NCBI GenBank assembly: GCA_012960505.1
Contig: DUBC01000013.1
Location: 72,821 to 136,820 of the forward strand
Length of the DNA stretch: 64,000 nucleotides
Direction of reading: 5' to 3'
Origin: Verrucomicrobiales bacterium
Lineage (GTDB): Bacteria > Verrucomicrobiota > Verrucomicrobiia > Verrucomicrobiales > DEV007
Made by a program: the position numbers and the translations under genes. Of this stretch, positions 38,811 to 48,086 are shown in pieces (position 1 is the first letter of the stretch; each line of letters starts with the position of its first letter). Below the pieces are notes generated by a model, which worked only from the letters and a program-made list of their open reading frames with translations, made no database searches and was not told where the DNA came from.

Positions 38811-39251
38811 ATGTCCATAGAAAAATATATAGCTGATTTACCACAACCACAAAAAGATTCTGTAGAGGAGATAGTATCTGTCATAAGAAAATATTTACCA
38901 AAAGGATTTCATGAACAAATAAATTATGGAATGCCATCATGGGTAGTACCTCACTCAATATATCCTGAGGGCTATCATTGTTCACCTGAGCTTCCTTTGC
39001 CATTCTTAGGAATCTCATCAAGAAAAATTTTCATTTCATTATATCATATGGGTATTTACGCTAATGAATCTTTGATGAATTGGTTTATCAATGAATATTC
39101 AAATCATTGTAAATACAAATTAGACATGGGGAAAAGCTGTGTCCGTTTTAAAAAGTTAGAAGACATCCCTTTTAAACTCATTGGTGAGCTTTGCACCAAA
39201 ATGACTGTAAAAGAATGGATTGATATATATGAAAAAAATATCAAGTCTTAA
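38811..39251 (+). CDS. DUF1801 family protein
   Basis: A 146-residue protein with the DUF1801 layout: 'IEKYIADLPQPQKDSVEEIVSVIRKYLPKG', the family hallmark 'EQINYGMPSW', 'KIFISLYHMGIYA' and 'GKSCVRFKKLEDIP'. The start is placed at ATG 38811; an upstream in-frame ATG at 38787 lies within the tRNA terminator and is unlikely. Function of the family is unknown. Its position right behind tRNA-Glu and its AT-rich composition fit acquisition by transfer. Confidence 0.85.
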   Translation: MSIEKYIADLPQPQKDSVEEIVSVIRKYLPKGFHEQINYGMPSWVVPHSIYPEGYHCSPELPLPFLGISSRKIFISLYHMGIYANESLMNWFINEYSNHCKYKLDMGKSCVRFKKLEDIPFKLIGELCTKMTVKEWIDIYEKNIKS

Positions 39252-39266
39252 AAAAGTTCGAAATTA

Positions 39267-39313
39267 GGACCGAGAGGTCCGCCATTGTAAGTAAAACAAG
39301 ATCGATTACTTAC
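39267..39313 (+). terminator. Two dyads downstream of the DUF1801 gene
   Basis: GGACC-GAGA-GGTCC (39267-39280) is followed by GTAAGTAA...TTACTTAC (39287-39313). Neither is followed by a strong T-run. They may end the DUF1801 transcript or mark a recombination boundary. Confidence 0.35.
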
Positions 39314-39441
39314 ACAATCAGATATAAATGATATGGCACAGGATGGAAGCTTTAAGGAGACTATATAAGATTTGTTCTATCATAACCAGATTGATATTAT
39401 TTACTCGAAATTTGGTTGAACTTTTAACTGTAAAAAAAATA

Positions 39442-41232
39442 ATGGAGAGTCGGAAAAATATTTACCTGAAACTGATAATCGGATGTTTTTTTATTGGGTT
39501 ATCATCGACAGTATTGGCTGATTACGCGACCGAAGTAATAAAAGATGACCCGGTAGCATACTGGCGATTAGATGATGATCAGTCTCCGGCAAGAGACTCG
39601 ACGGAAAATGATTACAGTGCGTTTGAAAGTAATGGAATCAATTATAAGGAAGAATCTCCGTTCCTTAATGATGATAATTCGGCCATTTCGTTCTTACAAA
39701 ATGGGCAACTCATCACTGATTCTTTTGAAAAAATAGACGGAGGCGGGTTCACCGTTGAATTTTGGATTCAATTTAATTCTTCGCCTGCGGGTTTCACCAA
39801 TCTCGTAGGTGATGGAGAAGGCGGCATGGATTTTATGCTCATGGTTTACGCCGGGAGTGGAGGTTTTATCCGTCCGCATGTGCAAACCAATTCCGGATTT
39901 GCTTCGATTGATTCGGTAGACAGGATCACAGACAATGGTCTCCACCACATCGTCGCCACCTGGGACGAAGTTAGTGGAGAACTTCACTTATACATTGACG
40001 GGGAATTAGCGAATACCACCGTCAGTGCGGGAACCATTCCGACTTCAGGACAACCCATTAATTCCGATAACCCAATCTATATTGGACAGGATGGCCGTGA
40101 GCCGCGCGCTCCTGACGCGTTAATTGATGAAGTGGCGATATACAATTACGCGCTTTCGGCCGAACGAATTTTGGCGCATTTTAAAGTCGTTGAGGTTCCC
40201 GAGCCGCCGGAACCTCCCGAGCCCCCTGCAGATGCTGGGGGAGTCGCGGTCGGGGACTCGACGTTGATTGGTGAGCTTGATTATAGTGACAGTTTTACGA
40301 TTGGACAAAATGCCCTGAGTGATGCCCGCAAAACTTATGCAGCGCAAAGGTTCCCACTCCCGGTCGGCGTTGAGGTAATCGAAAATAGTCATGGGAATCC
40401 TACAGTTTTCTGGCCTTCAAATGCTTGGTCCATTGCTACGGACATGGCAATTAACCCCGGCGGGTTCGGTTACTTTGGTAGCAACGGAGCAGGAAGCGAT
40501 TCCGGTATGACTCAACGAGGAGGGGGTGGAGACTGGAGTATTCCCTACGGGATCCGAGACGTTTTTATTATCCAGAGCGATTTCGTCCAACTTCCTGACC
40601 GAGTTGATTTTACGGTCGGCGGAACTCCTAACACAATTGGTGGAGCTGATAATTTAAATATATTCTTCAGGCAAACTGGAACTTCTCCGTGGTTTGAAAT
40701 TGGAATCTACAATTCCTTGATAGGGGAAAAAGATACTGGACTCAGTTCAGATATAGCTGTTCGCAATGGGGCCCTTAATACCGGTTGGAATAACTACGCT
40801 TTGCTCGTTGATGTGGGGAACGAAATGATTGAAGTCTTTGTTAATGAAGAATCAAAGGGTGTCATTGATCTTAATGTGATACATGATGGCGCATATGCTG
40901 GGATACTGGACAATAGTTATATTGGAGTTGGAGGGGCCGGTTCGGACCGACTTTGGAGTGACAATTTTCAGGTCGGATCCCCAGGATTAAATACAGAACT
41001 GACTATTACTGAGATTAGTTACAGTCCGATTGATGGTAGCCTCTCGGTCAGCTGGAACTCAAATCCAGGAAATAATTATGCTTTGGATTTTTCTTTTGAT
41101 CTTCTGACATGGCTAGAACTCAACGACGAGATCGTTTCGGATGGAGAATCAACGACCTACCAAGAACAATTATTAGAAGCGCTTCCTGAGAATAAAAGGT
41201 CAGTGTTCTTTAGGGTTCGAGAAGTTGAATAA
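39442..41232 (+). CDS. Secreted LamG-domain (concanavalin-like) protein
   Basis: A 596-residue secreted protein starting at the ATG at 39442, chosen because the signal peptide (LIIGCFFIGLSSTVLA) then lies at residues ~11-26; an upstream in-frame ATG at 39328 would bury it. A LamG domain covers ~90-250 ('GGFTVEFWIQFNSS', 'HHIVATWDEVSGELHLYIDGELANTT', 'IYIGQDGREPRAPDALIDEVAIYNYAL'). A Pro-Glu linker follows, then a second beta-sandwich, and a C-terminal 'FDLLTWLELN...FFRVREVE' module typical of verrucomicrobial secreted proteins. It has more G/C-rich codons than its neighbours, which suggests a different origin. Ligand unknown. Confidence 0.82.
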   Translation: MESRKNIYLKLIIGCFFIGLSSTVLADYATEVIKDDPVAYWRLDDDQSPARDSTENDYSAFESNGINYKEESPFLNDDNSAISFLQNGQLITDSFEKIDGGGFTVEFWIQFNSSPAGFTNLVGDGEGGMDFMLMVYAGSGGFIRPHVQTNSGFASIDSVDRITDNGLHHIVATWDEVSGELHLYIDGELANTTVSAGTIPTSGQPINSDNPIYIGQDGREPRAPDALIDEVAIYNYALSAERILAHFKVVEVPEPPEPPEPPADAGGVAVGDSTLIGELDYSDSFTIGQNALSDARKTYAAQRFPLPVGVEVIENSHGNPTVFWPSNAWSIATDMAINPGGFGYFGSNGAGSDSGMTQRGGGGDWSIPYGIRDVFIIQSDFVQLPDRVDFTVGGTPNTIGGADNLNIFFRQTGTSPWFEIGIYNSLIGEKDTGLSSDIAVRNGALNTGWNNYALLVDVGNEMIEVFVNEESKGVIDLNVIHDGAYAGILDNSYIGVGGAGSDRLWSDNFQVGSPGLNTELTITEISYSPIDGSLSVSWNSNPGNNYALDFSFDLLTWLELNDEIVSDGESTTYQEQLLEALPENKRSVFFRVREVE

Positions 41233-41263
41233 GATGCGCTTAATTTTATTTTAAAAAGAATAA

Positions 41264-41368
41264 ATGATAGAGAATATAATTAATCGATCTTATCTAAAAG
41301 GTGCTTTGGTGTTACTTTTCAGTTCAGTCATTTTTGCTTTTCCTGCACCATTTAGACCAACTCCCTGA
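41264..41368 (+). pseudogene. Remnant of a secreted-protein gene: signal peptide only
   Basis: A 34-codon frame reads MIENIINRSYLKG followed by a hydrophobic core (ALVLLFSSVIFA) and FPAPFRP, then stops. This is a signal peptide with nothing behind it. The last 17 bases overlap the 3' end of the convergent DUF1501 gene. It is probably the 5' stub of a gene truncated when the neighbouring DNA was rearranged; an unrelated chance ORF is possible. Confidence 0.4.
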
Positions 41369-42761
41369 TTGGGTCACTTTCTGTCATTGCGCTTTTTAGC
41401 TCATTTGAAAGACTCTGGATTAACCTGACTTGGCCCAAATCAAAAAGCGAATGCATAATCGTTGCCATCATATGCTGTGGACGGTAAGGAGTCGTAATTG
41501 CTTTTGTTGCATGAGCATCAGACTTACCGATGACTTGGCCCATCTTGAGTCCTCCTCCGAAAAAAAGTAAAGGAGTCAGCTCACCGTAATGTTCCCTCCC
41601 TCCATTTTTATTTATTCTTGGTGTCCGTCCCATTTCGCCTGTCACTACGAGTAAGATTTTATCTTCTAGGCCACGTGCCCGGACATCATCAATGAATGCG
41701 GCAACGGCATGATCTACTTGAGGCGCTAACCAGGCAAATCCGCCAAGGCCCTTGGGGCTGTTATTGTTGCTGTGATGATCCCAGCCACAATCACTTACGG
41801 TAATGAATCCGCAACCAGCTTCGCATAAACGACGAGCAAGGAGTAACTGTTTACCTAAAAGGTTAGAGGCTCTTCTCATGTCGCCCCACCGTGTCACTTC
41901 CTTGATGTTAAATAATTGGCTAGTGTCATATTTCTCAATAGTTCGTGGATCTTCTTTGGAGAGATCGAATGCTCCAGCGACGCCGCCGGTCACAATGTCA
42001 AAGGCCTGTTGCTGATAATGACCCATATTTTCCATTAAACCATTGTCTGCGCGTCTCTTTAGTGCATCGAGTTGTTCCAATAATTTTTTCCTGTCCCCGA
42101 ACCTTTCAGCTGGAAGCTTTAACTCCATATTGTTTTTCAGTTCGCCTCCTCCTTGAGGATCAAAGGCTGCGTGAGATGTGCCGAGGTTACCTGGTGACGT
42201 TAGCGTTGGCAGGGCATTGGATTCAAAGTTTCGACCCAATTTCAGTTCTTGATCAATTGACTCGGGAAGTATAACAACATTATTGGGCATGCCCATTTCT
42301 GGATCATTTGCTCCTGCAATGCGGGAGTATATTGATCCCATAGTGGCTTTTGTTTTATTGTTCCCGCTGGCTACTTTCTGGTAAGTGTGCGCAGCATTTC
42401 CAGAGCCGTAAGATCGTACAATTGAGAACTGATCTGCCCGGGCAGCGAGTTGAGGAAAATGTGATCCGAATGTGATTCCGGGGTGCTTCGTTTTTGTTTC
42501 ACCGAAAATTGAACGTATTTCGGAAGGAGCATCCATTTTAGGATCGAAGGATTCTATATGCGAAGGGCCTCCGTTAAGGAACAGGAACACGACAGATCTG
42601 TCATGCATGACCTTGTTTATAATTGATGAAGAGTCGCCGCGAGCTCTTAATGTTTCTGGTAAAGAAAGGCCTCCCAATCCAAGTGATCCGATCCGGAGAA
42701 AGTCTCTCCTCATGAACCCAGAACAGTTATGAGTGGGAGATGGATCCGAAATTGTGATCAT
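41352..42761 (-). CDS. DUF1501 protein with Tat-type signal
   Basis: A 469-residue DUF1501 protein, a member of the alkaline-phosphatase/sulfatase superfamily. A twin-arginine motif 'RRDFLRIGSLGLGGLSLP' at ~18-35 predicts export in folded form. Metal/phosphate-site-like segments are seen: 'FLFLNGGPSHIESFDPK', 'GCGFITVSDCGWDHHSNN', 'LLVVTGEMGRTPRIN' and 'REHYGEL'. It usually partners a PSD1/DUF1549/DUF1553 protein; its nearest one is at 45858-48086. A terminator-like hairpin lies between this gene and the cytochrome gene upstream. Biochemical activity unproven for the family. Confidence 0.92.
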   Translation of the reverse strand: MITISDPSPTHNCSGFMRRDFLRIGSLGLGGLSLPETLRARGDSSSIINKVMHDRSVVFLFLNGGPSHIESFDPKMDAPSEIRSIFGETKTKHPGITFGSHFPQLAARADQFSIVRSYGSGNAAHTYQKVASGNNKTKATMGSIYSRIAGANDPEMGMPNNVVILPESIDQELKLGRNFESNALPTLTSPGNLGTSHAAFDPQGGGELKNNMELKLPAERFGDRKKLLEQLDALKRRADNGLMENMGHYQQQAFDIVTGGVAGAFDLSKEDPRTIEKYDTSQLFNIKEVTRWGDMRRASNLLGKQLLLARRLCEAGCGFITVSDCGWDHHSNNNSPKGLGGFAWLAPQVDHAVAAFIDDVRARGLEDKILLVVTGEMGRTPRINKNGGREHYGELTPLLFFGGGLKMGQVIGKSDAHATKAITTPYRPQHMMATIMHSLFDLGQVRLIQSLSNELKSAMTESDPIRELV

Positions 42762-42816
42762 TTACTTTGTAATTATATTAAGAAATATAAAGTTGTCTAC
42801 ATCGTGGTCAAATGAA

Positions 42817-42848
42817 AACGCCCTGATTACTATAACAATCAGGGCGTT
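42817..42848 (-). terminator. Strong hairpin terminator after the cytochrome gene
   Basis: AACGCCCTGATT pairs perfectly with AATCAGGGCGTT around an 8-base loop. On the minus strand it is followed by TTCATTT, so it should end the pdxA-cytochrome transcript before the DUF1501 gene. Confidence 0.8.
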
Positions 42849-42885
42849 CATAAACTTTTTAATCAAAGGTAATTAATTAGAGATC

Positions 42886-43317
42886 TTAGATCTTTTTGCC
42901 TTCAGCATCAAATTTTGTACCTTTCCAGTCACCAGTCTCTGCTCCTCCATCGATCCACTCTTTTAGAGCTTTTAATTCATCCGCAGTAAGAGGATCAGCT
43001 TTGTCTTCGGGGGGCATGAAGTCGTCATGAGTTTTATCTAGAGTGACTCTCGTATAGATGAGGCTTTTTGCTGAATCCTTTGCGACAACCGTATCGCCTT
43101 CACTGCCTCCCTTTTTAATTCCTTCTGGTGTGCTGAGGATAAGTTTTCCTTTAGGTTTTTTGGTCCTACCGGAGGATGTTTTATAGGGTTCCCTGTGACA
43201 AGACATACATTTCTTTTCGAATATCGGTAATACATCAGCTTTAAAATCAGCAGCTGATGAGGTGACCCTCAGAGCAGAAAACAACAATAGCGTAGTAATT
43301 AATGGGTAGCGATTCAT
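42886..43317 (-). CDS. Secreted single-haem planctomycete-type cytochrome c protein
   Basis: A 143-residue protein with a signal peptide (LITTLLLFSALRVTSSA, residues 6-22) and one haem-binding site, C37-M-S-C40-H41, in the arrangement 'VLPIFEKKCMSCHREP' used by planctomycete cytochrome c domains. 'DDFMPPEDKADPLTADELKALKEWIDGGAE' supplies the likely distal Met. The start at 43317 was chosen because it gives a normal signal peptide; an in-frame ATG at 43353 overlaps the end of pdxA by 8 bases. The spacing of signal peptide and haem motif matches the PSD1 protein at 45858-48086 almost residue for residue. Electron-transfer role is inferred. Confidence 0.85.
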   Translation of the reverse strand: MNRYPLITTLLLFSALRVTSSAADFKADVLPIFEKKCMSCHREPYKTSSGRTKKPKGKLILSTPEGIKKGGSEGDTVVAKDSAKSLIYTRVTLDKTHDDFMPPEDKADPLTADELKALKEWIDGGAETGDWKGTKFDAEGKKI

Positions 43318-43345
43318 GTGACTTACATATATACAAAAAACATGA

Positions 43346-44374
43346 TCAAACAACCTCAGATTCGTAATTTTTTCTATTTACTAGATCAGTAGCAATTTGA
43401 GTTGCCCTGAGGAGGCTGGAATGATTTGCGATTCCTTCCCATGCAATATCAAATGCGGTTCCGTGGTCAACCGAAGTCCTTATAATGGGTAACCCCAAGG
43501 TGATATTTACCGCGTTATCAAAGGCGAGGGCTTTCAATGGGATATGCCCTTGGTCATGGTACATGCAAACGTAGGCTCCCGTAGTTTTTCTTTTTTCTGG
43601 AATGAAAGCCGTGTCGGGAACGACTGGCCCTGAAGCATCGATCCCATTAGAGATCGCCGCTTCAATTGCCGGTTTGATAATTTTTTCTTCTTCGTTCGAT
43701 CCAAAGAGTCCGCCTTCACCGCTGTGGGGATTGAGTCCACAAACAAGAATCTTTTTGGATTCTGGGTATTGTAAAACATTTAAGGCTTCAGCAGTTAGAT
43801 TAATGACTTCAAGAACTCTTTCGGTGGTTATGCTTGAGCAGGCTTCCTGAAGGCCTAAGTGGCACGTGACAAATGTCGCTGTAATTTCTTTTGAATTTTG
43901 CATCATGCAGTACCGAGATGATTTGGTTTTTTCTGCAATAATTTCTGTGTGACCCGGATAATTATAACCTGCCTGATGCAGAGCATCTTTATTTATTGGA
44001 CCCGTTGTGAGTGCATCCATATTTCCATCAATGACTGTTTTGATTGCCTCATCCAGATAATCCCAAGAAGCTTTCCCTGATTCTTTTGAAATTTCTCCCT
44101 TCTTTAGATTTTCAACATTGATTGAGTCAATATCTAAAATGCTAGGTCCTTTGATAGTTTCTTTGTGTTTTGCCCAGTTATTAAATTTGATAATATTTTT
44201 TGGAAGATCGAGTCCAATTTTCTGTGCGGCCAGTTTCATTATTCTCGAATCTCCGAAAATAATTGGAGTGCACTCCTTTAAAGATTCTATTTCATTGAGT
44301 AGTCGCACACATATTTCTGGCCCGATCCCTGACGGGTCACCCATAGTGACGGCTATCCTTGGCTTGTCTTTCAT
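43346..44374 (-). CDS. pdxA: 4-hydroxythreonine-4-phosphate dehydrogenase
   Basis: PdxA oxidises 4-phosphohydroxy-L-threonine in the DXP-dependent route to pyridoxal phosphate. It has 342 residues, normal length. 'GDPSGIGPEICVRLL' lies at 12-26; metal ligands are in 'GHTEIIAE', 'CMYHDQGHIPLKALAFD' and 'RTSVDHGTAFDIA'. It sits among DUF1501/cytochrome genes with which it has no obvious pathway link. A 47-bp gap separates it from the upstream DUF1501 gene. Confidence 0.95.
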   Translation of the reverse strand: MKDKPRIAVTMGDPSGIGPEICVRLLNEIESLKECTPIIFGDSRIMKLAAQKIGLDLPKNIIKFNNWAKHKETIKGPSILDIDSINVENLKKGEISKESGKASWDYLDEAIKTVIDGNMDALTTGPINKDALHQAGYNYPGHTEIIAEKTKSSRYCMMQNSKEITATFVTCHLGLQEACSSITTERVLEVINLTAEALNVLQYPESKKILVCGLNPHSGEGGLFGSNEEEKIIKPAIEAAISNGIDASGPVVPDTAFIPEKRKTTGAYVCMYHDQGHIPLKALAFDNAVNITLGLPIIRTSVDHGTAFDIAWEGIANHSSLLRATQIATDLVNRKNYESEVV

Positions 44375-44421
44375 TGTTGAAGTTTCTGAGCGCTTTCCCT
44401 AGATAATCTTTTAAGAATAAC

Positions 44422-45858
44422 CTACGAAAGTATTTCACTAACGATGTTTCCGTGAACATCAGTCAGTCTGAATTCTCGTCCCTGAAATCTATACGTCAAT
44501 TGCTCATGATCAAAACCAAGTAGATGAAGTATAGTTGCATGAAGGTCATGAACATGGACCTTCCCATCAATGATTCCGAAACCGAGCTCGTCTGTCTCAC
44601 CGTGAATGTAGCCTTTCTTTACGCCTGCGCCGGCCATCCATACCGTAAAGGCATCAATGTGGTGATCTCTGCCTGTGGTTTTTCTTGATTCACCCATGGG
44701 TGTTCTTCCGAATTCTCCACCCCATACAACTAGGGTATCCTCAAGGAGTCCCCTTTGCTTCAAATCAAGTATCAAAGCTGCACTCGCCTGATCGACATCT
44801 TTACATACTTTCTCAAAGTCCTTATCAAGGGTTTCACCTGGTCCACCATGAGAGTCCCAATTGGAATGATAGAGCTGCACAAATCGTGTCCCTCTTTCAA
44901 TGAGCCTTCTGGCAAGTATGCAATTGTTTGCGAACGAAGATTCTCCCTTTTTGGCGCCGTAAAGTTCCATTGTTTTTTCGGATTCCTTTGAGAGATCCAT
45001 GAGTTCTGGTGCACTGCTTTGCATCTGGTATGCCATCTCATAGGAGTTAATTCTGGTGAGGATTTCCGGGTCCCCAACATCATCTAGCCTAATTTTATTA
45101 AGATCACGGATAGTGTCATAAAACTTCCGTTCTCGGTCCCGGCGCATGCCCTCAGGACTCTTTAAGTAAAGTATGGGGTCACCTTTGCCTCGGAAAGGGA
45201 CGCCCTGGAATGATGTTGGAAGAAAGCCGCTGGCCCATAATGAATTGCCGGCGCGGGGGCCCCTTGGTCCGCTTTGAAGTACGACGAATCCAGGGAGATT
45301 ACTCGATTCGCTGCCGAGTCCGTACGTGACCCAAGATCCCATACTTGGTCGGCCAGGGGCTTGGAATCCGGTGTTCATGAATAACTTGGCTGGGCCATGA
45401 TTAAATACGTCGGTGGTCATTCCTCTTAACCAAGTGATCTCGTCGACGATTTTACCCATGTGTGGCATGGTTTCACCAATAGTCATTCCGCATTGGCCAT
45501 GGCGATGAAATTTTCTGGTAGACCCGAGGAGTTTTTCATTGCCTTTTAGGAAGGCGAAGCGTCTTCCTTCGAGGAGGCTCGGTGGAGGGGCCTTCCCATT
45601 CAGTTCATTGAGCTTTGGCTTGTGCTCGAAGAGTTCGAGCTGACTAGGGGCACCAGCCATGAATAAGTAGATGACGTTCTTTGCCTTTGCCTTCAGAGGA
45701 GCTTTCCTCGAAGACATCGGGTTACTGGGATCAATCTTCGGGATGTGTTTTGCTTCAGCGTACGTTCCTAAGAGTTGATTCAGTGCCAGGGACCCGAGGC
45801 CGACTCCGCAGTTCCCAAAGAATTGTTTTCGTGTTTGTTCTTTAAGATAATTCATCAC
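44422..45858 (-). CDS. DUF1501 protein, partner of the PSD1 protein
   Basis: A 478-residue DUF1501 protein. The N-terminus 'TRKQFFGNCGVGLGSLALNQLLG' resembles an export signal but has Arg-Lys rather than Arg-Arg. Family segments are present: 'VIYLFMAGAPSQLELFEHKP', 'GTRFVQLYHSNWDSHGGPGETL', 'TLVVWGGEFGRTPMGES' and 'GRDHHIDAFTVWMAGAGVKKG'. Its start overlaps the stop of the PSD1 gene by one base (TAATG), so the two are produced as a pair, the usual arrangement. These pairs are common where polysaccharides are degraded, but enzyme activity has not been shown. Confidence 0.94.
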   Translation of the reverse strand: MMNYLKEQTRKQFFGNCGVGLGSLALNQLLGTYAEAKHIPKIDPSNPMSSRKAPLKAKAKNVIYLFMAGAPSQLELFEHKPKLNELNGKAPPPSLLEGRRFAFLKGNEKLLGSTRKFHRHGQCGMTIGETMPHMGKIVDEITWLRGMTTDVFNHGPAKLFMNTGFQAPGRPSMGSWVTYGLGSESSNLPGFVVLQSGPRGPRAGNSLWASGFLPTSFQGVPFRGKGDPILYLKSPEGMRRDRERKFYDTIRDLNKIRLDDVGDPEILTRINSYEMAYQMQSSAPELMDLSKESEKTMELYGAKKGESSFANNCILARRLIERGTRFVQLYHSNWDSHGGPGETLDKDFEKVCKDVDQASAALILDLKQRGLLEDTLVVWGGEFGRTPMGESRKTTGRDHHIDAFTVWMAGAGVKKGYIHGETDELGFGIIDGKVHVHDLHATILHLLGFDHEQLTYRFQGREFRLTDVHGNIVSEILS

Positions 45859-48086
45859 TACTCTCTGGTTATGAAATTGTCAGTGTTTAGAATGGCCCTT
45901 GACACTGCCACTAGCGCAGCGCCCTGGTTCAATGGGATGGCACTTTCGATAATGGCTTCATTGATTAGGGATTTCGCGTCTTCTCCGTCATCTTTGGTGG
46001 AAATATCTTTAGCGAATTCTATTGCATAGTTTTTTAAGGTTTTAAATTCCCTGTCATTTGGGTCCCGATTCAATGCGAGTTTGAATGCTAGTCTTATTCT
46101 TTCCTCGAGGGTCTTATCAGCCTCCCCGGGAATGCTTCGAATGGTTCTTAGGGCAAGGCCCTGGGCGAACTCCATGAAGGCCGGATCGTTGGAAATGTTA
46201 AGAGCCTGTAGTGGTGTGTTTGACCTGGCTCTGCGAGTGCAAGTTGTTTGAAAGTCAGGAACATCAAAGGTGCCAAATAATGGGTAAGGAGCACTCCTGA
46301 AAAAGACTATATACATGCCTCTGCGATAACGGTCAGGGCCGGTCGTTGTGTTCCAGTTTTTCTTGTTCTGGGTAAAGGCATATATCCCACTGGGTTGAGG
46401 TGGCCTGATGCCTGGTCCGCCAATTTTCTTTGAAAGTAATCCACTAGCGGACAGTGCGGCATCTCTAATGATTTCAGCATCGAGCCTGATCCTGGATTGT
46501 CTGGAGAGTAGATAGTTTCCGGGATCCGCTTTTAGGGATTCTGGGCTCACCTTTGAGGATTGGGTGTAGGTCTTACTGGTCACGATGAGCCTGTGCAGTT
46601 TTTTCATGGACCAGCCCGAGTTGATGAAATAAGAACTTAAAGCATCAAGTAGATTAGGATGACTTGGTAGAGAGCCCCTGGTCCCGAAATCTTCTTCAGT
46701 CTCGACAATGCCTTTACCGAAATAGCGCATCCATGTCCTGTTAACCGTGACCCTTGAAGTTAGTGGGTTCTTTGGGTCTACGAGCCATTTAGCAAGATCG
46801 AGCCGGGACCTTTTCTTTGTTTCCGCTTCATTAGTAGGGTTGATAGCTGAAATGAAACCAGGATTGAGCTGTCCGGTTTTTTTGTCAGGCGTGGTAAAGT
46901 CTCCTCTCGTGAGTAAGAAAGTTTCACGCGGGTCTTTCCTGTCACGCATGACCATTAAGTTGGCTTTATTTTTTTCATTTTTCTCCGAGTCCTTAATGAG
47001 TTCACCTTCAACGACGGGTATCGTTGGTCCGGTATTATTTCTATCCTCGGCAGAATTAAAGAATGCGTACATCTCGTAATATTCGCGCTGGCTGATGGGA
47101 TCAAATTTATGGTCATGGCATTGAGCGCATCCGATACTGAGTCCTAGCCACACTGCCCCAGTAGTGTTGACTCTGTCCATTGTTGCCTCTACACGGAACT
47201 GTTCCGGGTCAGAGCCCCCTTCCTGACTGATCAGTGTGTTTCGGTGAAAGGCCGTAGCGGCAATCTGATTTTTTGTTGCGTCTGGTAATAGATCTCCGGC
47301 AATTTGTTCGATAGTGAACTGATCAAATCCCATGTCTTTATTGAGTGCATCAATTACCCAGTCCCTGTATGGCCACATTTGCCGTTCACTGTCACTAGTG
47401 TACCCATGTGAATCTGCGTACCGGGCCTGGTCGAGCCAGTGCCTTCCCCACCTTTCGCCGTAATGCGGGCTTTTAAGAAGGCTATCGACTAAATTTTCGT
47501 AGGCTCTTTCGGACGGATTATTGACAAATGTTGAAACTTCATCAGGGGATGGAAGTAGGCCAGTCAGGTCAAGAAATAGCCGGCGAATGAGCGTGTACGG
47601 ATCAGCTCTTTCAGAGAGAGCCATCCTTTCATTTTTTAGGCGCTTTGAAATGAAATGATCTATGAGGTGCTCTTTGTTATTTCTTTTCGGGTTAGTAATT
47701 GGACTGAAGGCCCAGTGCCTTTGATAATTTGCTCCTTCTTTTATCCATTGCTTAAGTAGCCTGATTTGCTCAGAATCAAGTTTAGATATTTTTGACTTAG
47801 GAGGAGGCATGAGCTCTTCCGGATCCGAATGCATTGTTCGCAAAAGAAGTTCACTCTTGTCCGGATCTCCTGGTATTATTGCTGAGTAGCCGCCCAGATC
47901 GCGAATTGCTCCTTCGTAAGTGTCCAGTCTTAGGTCAGCTTTCCTGGCCCTTTTATCTGGCCCGTGGCAAGAGAAACAATGATCCGAAAAGATTGGTCTG
48001 ATGTCCTTGTTGAATTCGATGATACCCTCAGCAACGATAGGAGTTGCTAGTGTGGCAATTATAATAATGAATTTCATCAAAGGCAT
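45858..48086 (-). CDS. PSD1: cytochrome c domain + DUF1549 + DUF1553 protein
   Basis: A 742-residue exported protein with signal peptide ([15 protein letters not shown]), then a planctomycete cytochrome c domain with haem motif C37-F-S-C40-H41 ('HCFSCHGPD'). Next are DUF1549 ('[11 protein letters not shown]' to '[24 protein letters not shown]'-type region, with a second CxxCH in '[10 protein letters not shown]') and DUF1553 ('[25 protein letters not shown]' to '[14 protein letters not shown]'). It is shorter than many relatives of ~1000 residues, mostly lacking the inserted concanavalin-like domain. It is the first gene of a two-gene unit with the DUF1501 gene. Function is unproven; a redox role outside the cytoplasm is inferred. 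Confidence 0.93.
   Translation of the reverse strand: [742 protein letters not shown]

Noticed and set aside
39253..39284. GTTCGAA...GGTCCGCCA, resembling a tRNA 3' end that could be an att repeat
   Set aside because: Only scattered positions match the tRNA-Glu end; the T stem does not form and it is better read as a GGACC/GGTCC hairpin.
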